Source of the DNA: DATARH01 sp963847345
Lineage (GTDB): Bacteria; Pseudomonadota; Alphaproteobacteria; ATCC43930; CGMCC-115725
Length of the DNA: 64,000 nt
Direction: 5' to 3'
Assembly (NCBI GenBank): GCA_963847345.1
Contig: CAWJZU010000028.1
Location: 96,393 to 160,392 of the forward strand
A model generated the notes under the pieces. The model ran no database searches. It was not told the DNA's origin and saw only the letters and a list, made by a program, of their open reading frames with translations. This document shows, in pieces, positions 1-7,802 of the stretch (within the stretch, counting starts at the first letter, position 1; each line of letters begins with the position of its first letter). The position numbers and the translations under genes were made by a program.

Positions 1-303
1 GCCGGAGAACAGCGCCGTGTAGAGATACACAATCTCTTCGTTGATCCACGTCGTCGGGCGTATTTCGTTGGCCTCGGCGCAAGCCCGGATCACCGCCTCG
101 AATGCGGTATCGCAGCGCACCGAAAAGGCGCCACGTCGCAGCACGCGACGGAGACGGCGTGGCACATGCAGCCCGTCGAGCGGCAGGATCCCGCGTCGCT
201 TCGGATCGACCCAGAACAGCTCCGGATGATCGGCCGACTCGGCCATCGGGAAGATGCCGGCCGCGTAAGCCTGCAGCAGAATTTCTGGTGTGAGGCAGAT
301 CAC
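1..303 (-). CDS. aat: Leucyl/phenylalanyl-tRNA--protein transferase (partial, 3' end outside window)
   Basis: The enzyme adds Leu or Phe from aminoacyl-tRNA to N-terminal Arg or Lys of proteins, marking them for ClpS/ClpAP (N-end rule); it is cytoplasmic. Reading from a GTG at 303 the 101 visible residues contain the family hallmarks LLQAYAAGIFPMAES, LFWVDPKRRGILPLDG and a TWINEEIVYLY segment near the window edge. Only about the first 45% of a usual 210-240 aa protein is present because the window ends. The GTG lies 10 bases after the accC stop, so it is probably translated from the accB-accC transcript, an order common in alphaproteobacteria. There is no ATG start, which explains why a simple ATG search misses it. 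The family call is firm; the exact start is likely. Confidence 0.9.
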   Translation of the reverse strand, partial: MICLTPEILLQAYAAGIFPMAESADHPELFWVDPKRRGILPLDGLHVPRRLRRVLRRGAFSVRCDTAFEAVIRACAEANEIRPTTWINEEIVYLYTALFSG

Positions 304-313
304 GGCGGCCCGA

Positions 314-1657
314 TCACGCTGGCTGGGCGAGAAACCGCTCGAGCCAATGGATGTCGTAGTCGCCGCGGCGGAACTCGGGATCGTCCGCCAGGCGCTGATG
401 CAGCGGGAGCGTCGTTTCGATGCCGCCGATGACATATTCGGACAGCGCCCGGCGCAGCCGCATGACGCATTGCTCGCGACTTGCACCGTAAACGACCAGC
501 TTCGACACCAGGCTGTCGTAGAATGGCGGCACCGTATAGCCCTGGTACAAGGCGCTGTCGACGCGGACGCCGAGCCCGCCCGGCGCGTGGTATTCGTCGA
601 CCCGGCCAGGCGACGGCCGGAAATCATCCGGGTTTTCGGCATTTATACGGCATTCGATCGCGTGACCGCGCAGCACGATGTCTGATTGGCGGTGCGACAG
701 CGTCTCGCCGGCGGCGATGCGCAGCTGCTCGCGCACAATGTCGACGCCGCTGATCATCTCGCTGATCGGGTGCTCGACCTGCAGGCGCGTATTCATCTCG
801 ATAAAATAGAATGCACCGTCCTGATAAAGGAACTCCATCGTGCCGGCGCTCTTGTATCCGAGCTCGCGCATCGCGCCGACCGCTAGGGCCAATACCTGCC
901 GCCGCTCGGTGTCGCCCAGGCCGGGCGACGGCGTTTCTTCGAGGATCTTCTGGTGAGAGCGCTGCAGCGAACAGTCGCGCTCGCCCAGATGAATGACCTC
1001 GCCGCTGCCGTCGCCAATGAGCTGCACCTCGATGTGCCGCGGACGGTCGAGATAGCGTTCGAGATAAACCGAATCGTCGCCGAACCCGGCTTTTGCCTCG
1101 GCCTGTGCGAGCGGCAGCAGTTCGGCCAATTCGGTCGCGTTGTGGGCCAGCTTCATGCCGCGCCCACCACCGCCGGCCGACGCCTTCAGCAGCACCGGAT
1201 ACCCGATCGCGCGCGCCGCCGTCTCGGCCTCACCGATATTGCCCACCGCCTGGGGCGAACCCGGCACGACCGGTATGCCGAGCCGCTCCGCTTCGGCCTT
1301 GGCGCGGACCTTGTCGCCCATCAGCCTGATATGGTCGGGCGACGGACCGATGAACGTGAACCCGCTCTCCTCGACTGCCGCCGCGAAATCTGCGTTCTCG
1401 GCCAGGAATCCGAGGCCGGGATGGATCGCGTCGGCGCCGGTGATGCTGGCGGCCGACAGGATGTTGGCGACATTCAGATAACTGGCGCGCGCGGCGGGCG
1501 GCCCGATGCACACGGTCTCGTCGGCGAGCCGCACGTGCATCGCGTGCGCATCCGCCGTCGAATGGACCGCGACCGTCTTGATCCCCATTTCGTGACACGC
1601 GCGGTGAATGCGCAGCGCGATTTCGCCGCGATTGGCGATCAGCACCTTTTCGAACAT
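314..1657 (-). CDS. accC: Acetyl-CoA carboxylase, biotin carboxylase subunit
   Basis: ATP-dependent carboxylation of the biotin carried by AccB, the first half-reaction of malonyl-CoA synthesis for fatty acids; cytoplasmic. At 447 aa it has normal length. The N-terminal domain starts FEKVLIANRGEIALRI; the ATP-grasp domain has the glycine loop KASAGGGGRGMK near residue 160, HLGERDCSLQRSHQK near 230 and the active-site MNTRLQVEHPISEM near 290; the C-terminal domain ends near EYVIGGIETT. It lies in aroQ-accB-(small ORF)-accC-aat. About 70 bp separate it from the small membrane-protein gene upstream, a larger gap than the 1-base spacing at accB. No defect is visible. Confidence 0.97.
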   Translation of the reverse strand: MFEKVLIANRGEIALRIHRACHEMGIKTVAVHSTADAHAMHVRLADETVCIGPPAARASYLNVANILSAASITGADAIHPGLGFLAENADFAAAVEESGFTFIGPSPDHIRLMGDKVRAKAEAERLGIPVVPGSPQAVGNIGEAETAARAIGYPVLLKASAGGGGRGMKLAHNATELAELLPLAQAEAKAGFGDDSVYLERYLDRPRHIEVQLIGDGSGEVIHLGERDCSLQRSHQKILEETPSPGLGDTERRQVLALAVGAMRELGYKSAGTMEFLYQDGAFYFIEMNTRLQVEHPISEMISGVDIVREQLRIAAGETLSHRQSDIVLRGHAIECRINAENPDDFRPSPGRVDEYHAPGGLGVRVDSALYQGYTVPPFYDSLVSKLVVYGASREQCVMRLRRALSEYVIGGIETTLPLHQRLADDPEFRRGDYDIHWLERFLAQPA

Positions 1658-1728
1658 TCGGGGTTCATCTTGAACACAATCACAACAGTTGGGAATAAAT
1701 CCTTTGGATCGGAAGCAGTATATCGCGC

Positions 1729-1968
1729 CTATTTTCCGAACGTGAAAATCGAACTAAATTTGTTCACGATATACATGAATATGATGAGAATCACTGCAAA
1801 TACAAGGATGATCACAGAGTAGATAAACCAATCTCCCGGCGGCTGATATGTGCTCTTCCTTGACGGGGTAGTTGTGGATGCGGGGGTCACTTGAACGGCT
1901 GCAGACGAACGCACCACTTGAACGGCCGCGGGCGCAGGCGAAGCGTCTCTAGAAAGGGGAGCCGGCAT
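1729..1968 (-). CDS. Small single-pass membrane protein encoded between accB and accC
   Basis: 79 aa, not recognised. Residues 1-45 are rich in Pro, Ala, Ser and Thr. Residues about 46-69 form one strongly hydrophobic helix (WFIYSVIILVFAVILIIFMY), followed by a short tail with two Lys (VNKFSSIFTFGK). There is no cleavable signal peptide. The ATG begins one base after the accB stop, so translation is probably coupled to accB. Base composition over the helix is lower in GC than in the neighbouring genes. accB and accC are normally adjacent, so an inserted membrane protein is unusual; it might tether or modulate the carboxylase, or simply be a hitch-hiker. The length, coupling and clean membrane segment favour a real gene. 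Confidence 0.6.
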   Translation of the reverse strand: MPAPLSRDASPAPAAVQVVRSSAAVQVTPASTTTPSRKSTYQPPGDWFIYSVIILVFAVILIIFMYIVNKFSSIFTFGK

Positions 1969-1969
1969 C

Positions 1970-2482
1970 TCACTCGACCAGCATCAGCGACGCCCCGTAT
2001 TCGACCGGTTCGGCATCCGCGACGAGGATGCGGGCGAGCCGCCCGGCGCGCGGTGCGCGGATCTGGTTCATCACCTTCATCGCCTCGATGATCAGTAATG
2101 TCTGACCCTTCTCGATCGGATCGCCAATCCGGACAAACGGCGCCGCCCCGGGCTGTGGCGCCAGATAAACGACGCCGACCAGCGGCGCGTTTATCAGGCC
2201 AGGATCGTCGCGACGGGTTGCGACGCCGAGCCCCGGCGCTGCGTCGGCGGTTTCCGCCCTCTCCGCTGCATCCGGCGGGTGGTGCCCGTTTCCGTTTGCG
2301 TGCCCCCCGCTTACATGACCATTGACCGGCACCGCTTTGCCGGCGCCTTCCCTCGCCACCCGGATGCGGTGATCGCCGACGGCATACTCGATCTCGCTCA
2401 GCCCGGTCTCGGAGAGCAGCCCCGCCAGCGCGCGAATAACCTCGGCGTCGGGCGCCAGCGGGCGTCGCGGCCCGACCTTCAT
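1970..2482 (-). CDS. accB: Acetyl-CoA carboxylase, biotin carboxyl carrier protein
   Basis: Carries the biotin that shuttles carboxyl groups between AccC and the transferase AccAD. Of 170 aa, the N-terminal about 45 residues form the BCCP dimerisation helix region, residues about 50-90 are a His/Gly/Asn/Pro-rich flexible linker, and the C-terminal lipoyl-like domain has the biotinylation motif EAMKVMNQI near residue 135 (the Lys is biotinylated) and ends PVEYGASLMLVE. It overlaps the aroQ stop by 4 bases (ATGA type), so the two are co-translated. Length and motifs are normal. Confidence 0.96.
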   Translation of the reverse strand: MKVGPRRPLAPDAEVIRALAGLLSETGLSEIEYAVGDHRIRVAREGAGKAVPVNGHVSGGHANGNGHHPPDAAERAETADAAPGLGVATRRDDPGLINAPLVGVVYLAPQPGAAPFVRIGDPIEKGQTLLIIEAMKVMNQIRAPRAGRLARILVADAEPVEYGASLMLVE

Positions 2483-2934
2483 CCGGCGGTCTCCTCTTCG
2501 GCCTCGATCAGGCTCGCAAGCGCCTCAAGCGCCAGCTCGTACCCCTGCGGCCCCAGCCCGCAGATCACGCCGCGGGCGGCAAGGCTGACATAGGAATGAT
2601 GGCGAAACTTCTCGCGCCGGAAGATGTTCGACAGGTGCACCTCGATCGCCGGAAGCTCGGCGGCATTCAGTGCGTCGAGGATCGCCACCGAGGTGTGCGT
2701 CAACGCACCGGCATTGAGGACAATGCCGTCAGCCGATTCCCGCGCCTCCTGTATCCAATCGACCAGCTGACCCTCGTGGTTGGTCTGGCGGAACTCGATC
2801 GTTAGATCGAGAGCCTCGCCGCGCGCGATGCAGCGCTGTTCGAGATCGGCGAGCGTATCGTACCCGTAGGTCGCGGGCTCGCGAACCCCGAGCAGGTTCA
2901 GATTGGGGCCGTTCAAAACAAAGATAGTCGGCAA
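2479..2934 (-). CDS. aroQ: Type II 3-dehydroquinate dehydratase
   Basis: Dehydrates 3-dehydroquinate to 3-dehydroshikimate in the shikimate pathway; a dodecameric cytoplasmic enzyme. The 151 aa have the complete family pattern: N-terminal VLNGPNLNLLGVREPATYG containing the catalytic Tyr-loop region, QTNHEGQLVDWI, LNAGALTHTSVAILDAL, and EVHLSNIFRREKFRHHSY with the catalytic His. It is the first gene of the aroQ-accB-accC group; the upstream strand has an AT-rich stretch (about 2935-2945) that could belong to its promoter. It overlaps accB by 4 bp. No anomalies. Confidence 0.97.
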   Translation of the reverse strand: MPTIFVLNGPNLNLLGVREPATYGYDTLADLEQRCIARGEALDLTIEFRQTNHEGQLVDWIQEARESADGIVLNAGALTHTSVAILDALNAAELPAIEVHLSNIFRREKFRHHSYVSLAARGVICGLGPQGYELALEALASLIEAEEETAG

Positions 2935-3291
2935 TAAAAATCTCCGTGTGCCTTGGGGCCTTATAACACGCGATCCCGGCTGGGCAAGACAGACCGGAGC
3001 AGCGCGCAGACCGTCTTGAATTCTGACGGTCCGTTCCCGATCGGATCGGTGATCGACGACAGAATCATCGAACCCCGCATGCAGAGAGATTACGGCGCTA
3101 CTATGTCCGGCGTCGGCCCGGAGCAGAGCGTTGCCTGCTTCTGCTGTACCGCGATGTTGCAGCCGGCCGGTAGTTCAAGCCGATCGTGTCACGGTGAACC
3201 AATCGTAATCCGCGACCGGTGGGACGCAGTCGGCGAGCGGCGCGCTCGACGGATCCCGCTGCCTTATCCGGGAGGGAACGCAGTCAAAAGC
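2935..3291. other. Intergenic region between aroQ and a substrate-binding protein gene
   Basis: About 357 bases lie between the start of aroQ and the stop of the minus-strand transporter gene. A long plus-strand frame crosses it but runs on antisense into the transporter gene and resembles no protein. The end next to aroQ should hold its promoter. No RNA gene or repeat was recognised. Confidence 0.5.
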
Positions 3292-4833
3292 CTATTGCCT
3301 CTTCAGCTTCACGTCTTCCAGCGGGGCCGACCACGGATAGCCTTCGATCCGCGCCAGCGACGGCTCCTCGACGCGCGGTCCGACGCCGCTCGCCCAAAAA
3401 TAGTCGTAAATCGGCGCAAAGCGGGTGCGCTCGTGTAGCTTTTTCTGAATCTCGTGCAGCATCGCCTCGCGCTTCTTCGGGTCGGTCTCGTCTAGCTGGT
3501 CCTTATAGAGCTTGTCGATCTCGGGCCAGCCGCCATACGCGAAGTTGCCATCGCTCGGCACGACCTGCGACATGCGGGTCGAGGCATTGCCCGGAACCGC
3601 ATCGATGCACATGCACACGCCCTTCAGGTCCTTGGTGCCGAGCGCGGCGTAGAACGCGGCGCGCTCCTGGGTTCGCAACCGCGTTCTGATGCCGATTGCG
3701 CCGAGATAAGCCCCGATCGCCTCGCCGGTGCTGAAATAAGGCGGCCAGGGATGGAGTTCGCCGGCGTCGAACCCGTTGGGGTATCCCGCCTCGGCGAGAA
3801 GTTTCTTCGCCTTCGCCGGATCGTAGGGATCGGGATCGATCGGCAGCGCGTATTCCATGCTCCGCAATACGATGCTGCCGTTGGGCTTGGAGGCGCCGAG
3901 CGTCTCGGCCTCGCTGAGCGCCTTGCGGTCGATCGCCAGACTGGCCGCCTTGCGCACCCGCTCGTCGGCCCAGGGTGATTTCTTATCCCACATATCGAAA
4001 AAGTCGAGATAATAGGTACCGATGCCGCCCGAAAACGCGAGCTTCATCTTCGGGTCGTCCTTTACCGACCGCGCCAGCGACTCGTCGAGCAGGTATGCGA
4101 CGTCAACGTCGCCGCGGTTCAACATCGCGAGGCGGGTGGTCGAGTCCGGTACGCTCTGGAACACGATCCGTTTGACCGAGGGCACCTTCCGCCAATAGTC
4201 CTCATTGGCTTCCATGACCAATTCGATGCCCGGACGCATACTGACGAACTTGTATGGACCGAGCCCGATCGGGTGCTTCAGGAAACCTTCCTTTCCGACT
4301 TTTTCGATGTAGTTTTTCGGCACGATCCAGCCGGCGGCGCTGGCCATTGTGCCGTAGTAGGTCATGAAGTCCGGCCACGGTTCCTTGAGGACAAACTCCA
4401 CCGTGCGCGCATCGACGACTTTGACCTCTTTGACTTTTTCGTGGATCAGCGCGCCCTTGGCGCGCTCAAAGCTGAACTTGACGTCATCGGCCGTGAACGG
4501 ATCGCCGTTGTGAAACTTGACCCCTTCGCGCAGTTTGAACTCGTAGGTAAGCTTGTCCTCGCTCTCGGTCCATGATTTGGCAAGACTTGGCGCCGACGGG
4601 TTCCCGGGCATCGGCTTCACGAGAGCGTCGTGGAGCGCGTACAGGATCCAGAACGGGGTCAGCACCCCCTGCGTCGCCTCGCCCGGGTCCATCCAGGCAG
4701 GCGCGATCGTCACATAGAGCGCCCACTTCATCTCGCCTTCCGGCTTGGACGGCTCGGCTCCGGCAGCCGGGTTGGTCGACAGCATCGCCATCGCCAGCAT
4801 CGCGGCCGCGGCGGACTTCCAGCACCCTTTCAT
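3292..4833 (-). CDS. ABC transporter substrate-binding protein, family 5 (peptide/nickel type)
   Basis: Periplasmic solute-binding protein of the SBP_bac_5 family (oligopeptide, nickel, glutathione or similar ligands). The start at 4833 is chosen because the ATG there follows GAGAGGGGAAG at good spacing and opens a clear signal peptide (MKGCWKSAAAAMLAMAML, then cleavage after AGA). The mature 490 residues contain the family order LTYEFKLREGVKFHNGDPF, HPIGLGPYKF and RKAASLAIDRKAL. No permease or ATPase genes are adjacent, so it is an orphan in this window. The ligand cannot be predicted. An in-frame extension to 4995 has no signal-peptide character and is not used. Confidence 0.9.
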   Translation of the reverse strand: MKGCWKSAAAAMLAMAMLSTNPAAGAEPSKPEGEMKWALYVTIAPAWMDPGEATQGVLTPFWILYALHDALVKPMPGNPSAPSLAKSWTESEDKLTYEFKLREGVKFHNGDPFTADDVKFSFERAKGALIHEKVKEVKVVDARTVEFVLKEPWPDFMTYYGTMASAAGWIVPKNYIEKVGKEGFLKHPIGLGPYKFVSMRPGIELVMEANEDYWRKVPSVKRIVFQSVPDSTTRLAMLNRGDVDVAYLLDESLARSVKDDPKMKLAFSGGIGTYYLDFFDMWDKKSPWADERVRKAASLAIDRKALSEAETLGASKPNGSIVLRSMEYALPIDPDPYDPAKAKKLLAEAGYPNGFDAGELHPWPPYFSTGEAIGAYLGAIGIRTRLRTQERAAFYAALGTKDLKGVCMCIDAVPGNASTRMSQVVPSDGNFAYGGWPEIDKLYKDQLDETDPKKREAMLHEIQKKLHERTRFAPIYDYFWASGVGPRVEEPSLARIEGYPWSAPLEDVKLKRQ

Positions 4834-5043
4834 TGTTCTTGCTTCCCCTCTCGGCCATGCGGCTGACGTGCACCGACAGCGCCGGCGCCGTCGTGATAAT
4901 ACCCGAGAAGCTGCGCCGCGCACGCCTGTTGTCTCATTGGCGGCGCGCTCAATAGCAGGGCCGGGGATGCCGAAATGGTCAGTTCGGGCCACCAAAATGT
5001 TTCGGAAAGCGGACAGGAAAGCGGCTCTGCCCTGACAGGGCGG

Positions 5044-5415
5044 CTAACTGGCTCGGCCGTGGAAGATGCAACCCTCGCCGCAGCTGCCGCGTCGTACGAC
5101 GATCCGGTCGAGACCAGGAAACTGGTGGTCCAGCCGGTTCCAGATCCAGCGGCTGATATTTTCGAGCGTCGGTACCTCCAGCCCCGGGATTTCGTTCAGG
5201 TAGTTGTGGTCTAGTACGGCGCGCAGTTCGGCGAGGTGCTGCTCGATTTCTCCGAAATCGCATAACCAGCTCTTTTTCCGGTCGGGTTCGCCCCTGAGGA
5301 AGACCTGAACCTGGAACGAATGACCATGAAGCCTCGAATAGCGGTGACCATCGCTGACGTTTACCGCCAGGTGATGGGCGGCCTCGAACGTAAATTCCTT
5401 GAAAATCTCTAACAT
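5044..5415 (-). CDS. QueD-like 6-pyruvoyltetrahydropterin synthase family protein (COG0720) lacking the usual catalytic Cys
   Basis: Family members act on 7,8-dihydroneopterin triphosphate (QueD in queuosine synthesis, PTPS in biopterin synthesis). The ATG at 5415 is 9 nt after GGAG; a second ATG at 5421 is only 3 nt away. Of 123 aa, the zinc site is intact (FTFEAAHHL, RLHGHSF) as are LDHNYLNEIPGLE and the IWNRLDHQFP region. Against E. coli QueD, GHKCGRLHGH is here GHRYSRLHGH, so the catalytic Cys is Tyr, and KETCTAGC is RGSCGEGC, so the pterin-contacting Glu is gone. No other que genes are nearby. It is divergent, over 248 bp, from a PruR-like gene and a histidine kinase. It may be a QueD with altered chemistry or another pterin enzyme. 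Confidence 0.85.
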   Translation of the reverse strand: MLEIFKEFTFEAAHHLAVNVSDGHRYSRLHGHSFQVQVFLRGEPDRKKSWLCDFGEIEQHLAELRAVLDHNYLNEIPGLEVPTLENISRWIWNRLDHQFPGLDRIVVRRGSCGEGCIFHGRAS

Positions 5416-5663
5416 GTGCATGCGCTCCGGCCAGGGATCAGGAACCATACTGCACGCTTTCGGTAAACATTCCTTGAACGCGATTTCAACGCTACCTGCG
5501 GGCAGGGCACACCGCGACAGCGTTCCCGGCAAGTACAAAAATGCGCCACCTCGTCGGGCCGGTTTCCGCGGCGTTGCCTCAACGAAACCGGCAGCTTTCA
5601 GGATCCATTAAGGTTGTTATGGAATCATTGCGGCAGCGTAAATTCCGGAGCATGGAGCGTACC

Positions 5664-6188
5664 ATGGTGTGTCCAACTATCCGCCGCGCCACCCTCGCGC
5701 TGCTGTTCGCGGGCGTCAGCCTGCTGTCTGCATTTTCGGTGCAGGCCGGGTCGCTGCCGCCGCCGACAGGCAAGCCCATCCTGACCGTCACCGGCAAGAT
5801 CGCCGTCACGAACGATGGCGGAAAGGCGGTATTCGACCGGCAGATGATAGAAGGGCTTGGCGAAACCGGATTTTCCACGTCAACGCCGTGGTATGACGGG
5901 TCGCACAAATTCGAGGGCGTCCCGCTCGCCAAGCTTCTCGATACCGTCGGGAGCGCGGGAGAGCGCCTGGTGGTTACCGCCCTGAACGATTACGTGACAG
6001 AAATTCCCGCTGCGGATGCCCGCAAGTTCGGGGTAATCCTGGCGCTCAAGCGCGATGGACAGTACATGCCGGTGAGCGATAAGGGGCCGATTTTTATCAT
6101 CTACCCCTTCGACGACAATTTCGAATTGAAAGCCCAGGTGTACTACAAGCGTTCGGCCTGGCAGGTGTCTCGGATCGAGGTGAAGTAG
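5664..6188 (+). CDS. Periplasmic SUOX-fold protein of the PruR/COG3915 (pterin-binding) type
   Basis: 174 aa with a signal peptide (residues about 1-28, ending FSVQAG). The ATG at 5664 lies 6 nt after GGAG; an ATG at 5652 has poorer spacing. The mature domain reads as a molybdopterin-oxidoreductase-like (SUOX) fold without an enzyme's full length: STPWYDGSHKFEGVPLAKLL, VTALNDYVTEIPAADA, DKGPIFIIYPFDD and YKRSAWQVSRIEV. The conserved ALNDY, DKGP and W residues fit COG3915, whose Agrobacterium member PruR is a periplasmic pterin-binding regulator. A sensor kinase begins 51 bp downstream, so this is probably its ligand-binding partner. Pterin binding is inferred, not shown by the sequence. Confidence 0.72.
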   Translation: MVCPTIRRATLALLFAGVSLLSAFSVQAGSLPPPTGKPILTVTGKIAVTNDGGKAVFDRQMIEGLGETGFSTSTPWYDGSHKFEGVPLAKLLDTVGSAGERLVVTALNDYVTEIPAADARKFGVILALKRDGQYMPVSDKGPIFIIYPFDDNFELKAQVYYKRSAWQVSRIEVK

Positions 6189-6239
6189 CGCTTTTGATCG
6201 CCAACCCGCTGCAGGCGATCCGTCGGGCCGCCGCCGGCA

Positions 6240-7652
6240 ATGAATGCAACCGTGAAACGGCTGCAAGTCGTCAAGACCATTCTCACCGTCGGCATCCTGG
6301 TGTTCACGGTGGCGGGGGTTAGTGTATCGTTCGCCGTGTTCGAGCAGCAGAAAGCGCTTCGCGAAGTCTCCCGGTACAACATGGTGTGGGCGGTAAGCCA
6401 GGCGGTCGCGGAGTTCTATCGGTTCGAACAGCGTGTCGCCGCTTTCGCCACTTCCCGCGTCGACAAGGATGAGGTTGATCTTCGCTTCGAGATCCTGCGC
6501 AACCGTCTCGGAATACTGCGCCATGGGGAGGTGAACGATTTCACCAGCTCCCGACCCGAGGAACGCGAGACGGTCGACGATTTCGTACGCTTGATCGGCC
6601 AGATCGCCCCAATGGTGCAGGCGATCGAAGCACCGGGAACGATTCCGCGGATGCTGGACGTGCTACAGCCGTTCGAGAGCAGGCTGGCTCGGTTGGCGGC
6701 TGCGGCGAACGCATATGGCAGCGACCTGACGGCCTCGGACCAGCAGCGCCTGTTGCTGTTGCATTGGATGTTTTCCGGAATTGCCACGGCGCTGGTGACT
6801 TCCGGTCTGGCCTTTATCGTCCTGCTATTTTTTCAGAACCGACTGTTGGCGAAGGCCTATCAGAGCATGAGCGCCCTGGCGCGCGATCTGCAGGTCGCAA
6901 AGAATATCGCGGATGCCGCTAGCGACGCGAAATCGCGCTTTCTCGCGACAATGAGCCATGAGCTGCGCACGCCGCTCAATGCCGTGATCGGGTTCAGTGA
7001 AATCATCGCCAGCGAGGCATTCGGCCCGATTGGCAAACCGGCCTATCGCGGGTATGCCACGGATATTCTGGCAGCCGGCCAGCATATGCTCGAATTGGTG
7101 AATGACGTTCTGACAATGGCCAAACTCGATGCCGGTCGCTACGAACTCGATCCGGCGCCGATGAACCTGCACGACACGGTCGATAAGACCGTAACGATAT
7201 TCCGCGGCACGACGAATCTCGAAAAGCGCGAGATTCGAATTACCGGCAACCTGCGTTGGCCATGGCTTATCGCGGACGAGCGCGCGGTGCGGCAGATATT
7301 GCTGAACCTCCTGTCAAACGCCGCGAAGTTCAGCGAACCGGACACCCCTATCGACGTCCGGTACGATACCTCGCCCGATGGCGAAATCATGATTTCGGTC
7401 ATCGACCGGGGGATCGGCATGGCGCCGGACCAGGTAAGCGAGGCAACTCGCCCGTTTTATCAGGCGGATAGTCGACTTTCCCGGAAATATGAGGGGACCG
7501 GCCTCGGCCTCAGTATCGTTTTGGGCCTAATGGAATGCCATGGCGGCCGGCTGATTATCGACAGTCAACCGGACGTCGGGTCCCGGGTTTCTGTCGCATT
7601 CCCGCGAACCGCAGTCAGCCAGGATACGTGCGAACCCGCCGCAGCGGCCTGA
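6240..7652 (+). CDS. Membrane sensor histidine kinase
   Basis: 470 aa inner-membrane kinase. Membrane helices lie at about 10-33 and 178-200, enclosing about 145 residues of helical periplasmic domain. A coiled-coil follows to about 235, then HisKA with the phospho-acceptor in ATMSHELRTPLN (His240), and a HATPase_c domain with the N box LLSNAAKFSE (about 357), G1 DRGIGM (about 391) and G2 YEGTGLGLSIV (about 420). No HAMP or PAS domain is evident. The PruR-like gene is 51 bp upstream and probably in the same transcript, suggesting the periplasmic domain reads that protein's ligand state. No response regulator is encoded in the window, so the output is unknown. Confidence 0.93.
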   Translation: MNATVKRLQVVKTILTVGILVFTVAGVSVSFAVFEQQKALREVSRYNMVWAVSQAVAEFYRFEQRVAAFATSRVDKDEVDLRFEILRNRLGILRHGEVNDFTSSRPEERETVDDFVRLIGQIAPMVQAIEAPGTIPRMLDVLQPFESRLARLAAAANAYGSDLTASDQQRLLLLHWMFSGIATALVTSGLAFIVLLFFQNRLLAKAYQSMSALARDLQVAKNIADAASDAKSRFLATMSHELRTPLNAVIGFSEIIASEAFGPIGKPAYRGYATDILAAGQHMLELVNDVLTMAKLDAGRYELDPAPMNLHDTVDKTVTIFRGTTNLEKREIRITGNLRWPWLIADERAVRQILLNLLSNAAKFSEPDTPIDVRYDTSPDGEIMISVIDRGIGMAPDQVSEATRPFYQADSRLSRKYEGTGLGLSIVLGLMECHGGRLIIDSQPDVGSRVSVAFPRTAVSQDTCEPAAAA

Positions 7653-7802
7653 GGGGCAGCGCACGTGCGGCGCCGAAACGACTGTCCGTCTCACGGCAAG
7701 CTCTCTTTCGCCACACTCATTGTCCACCACGCCGACGGGATCTTCACATGAAGCGGTCGCTTCGGTGAGCAAGGACTTGGCCGCGTCGCGATTTCGCGAA
7801 GG

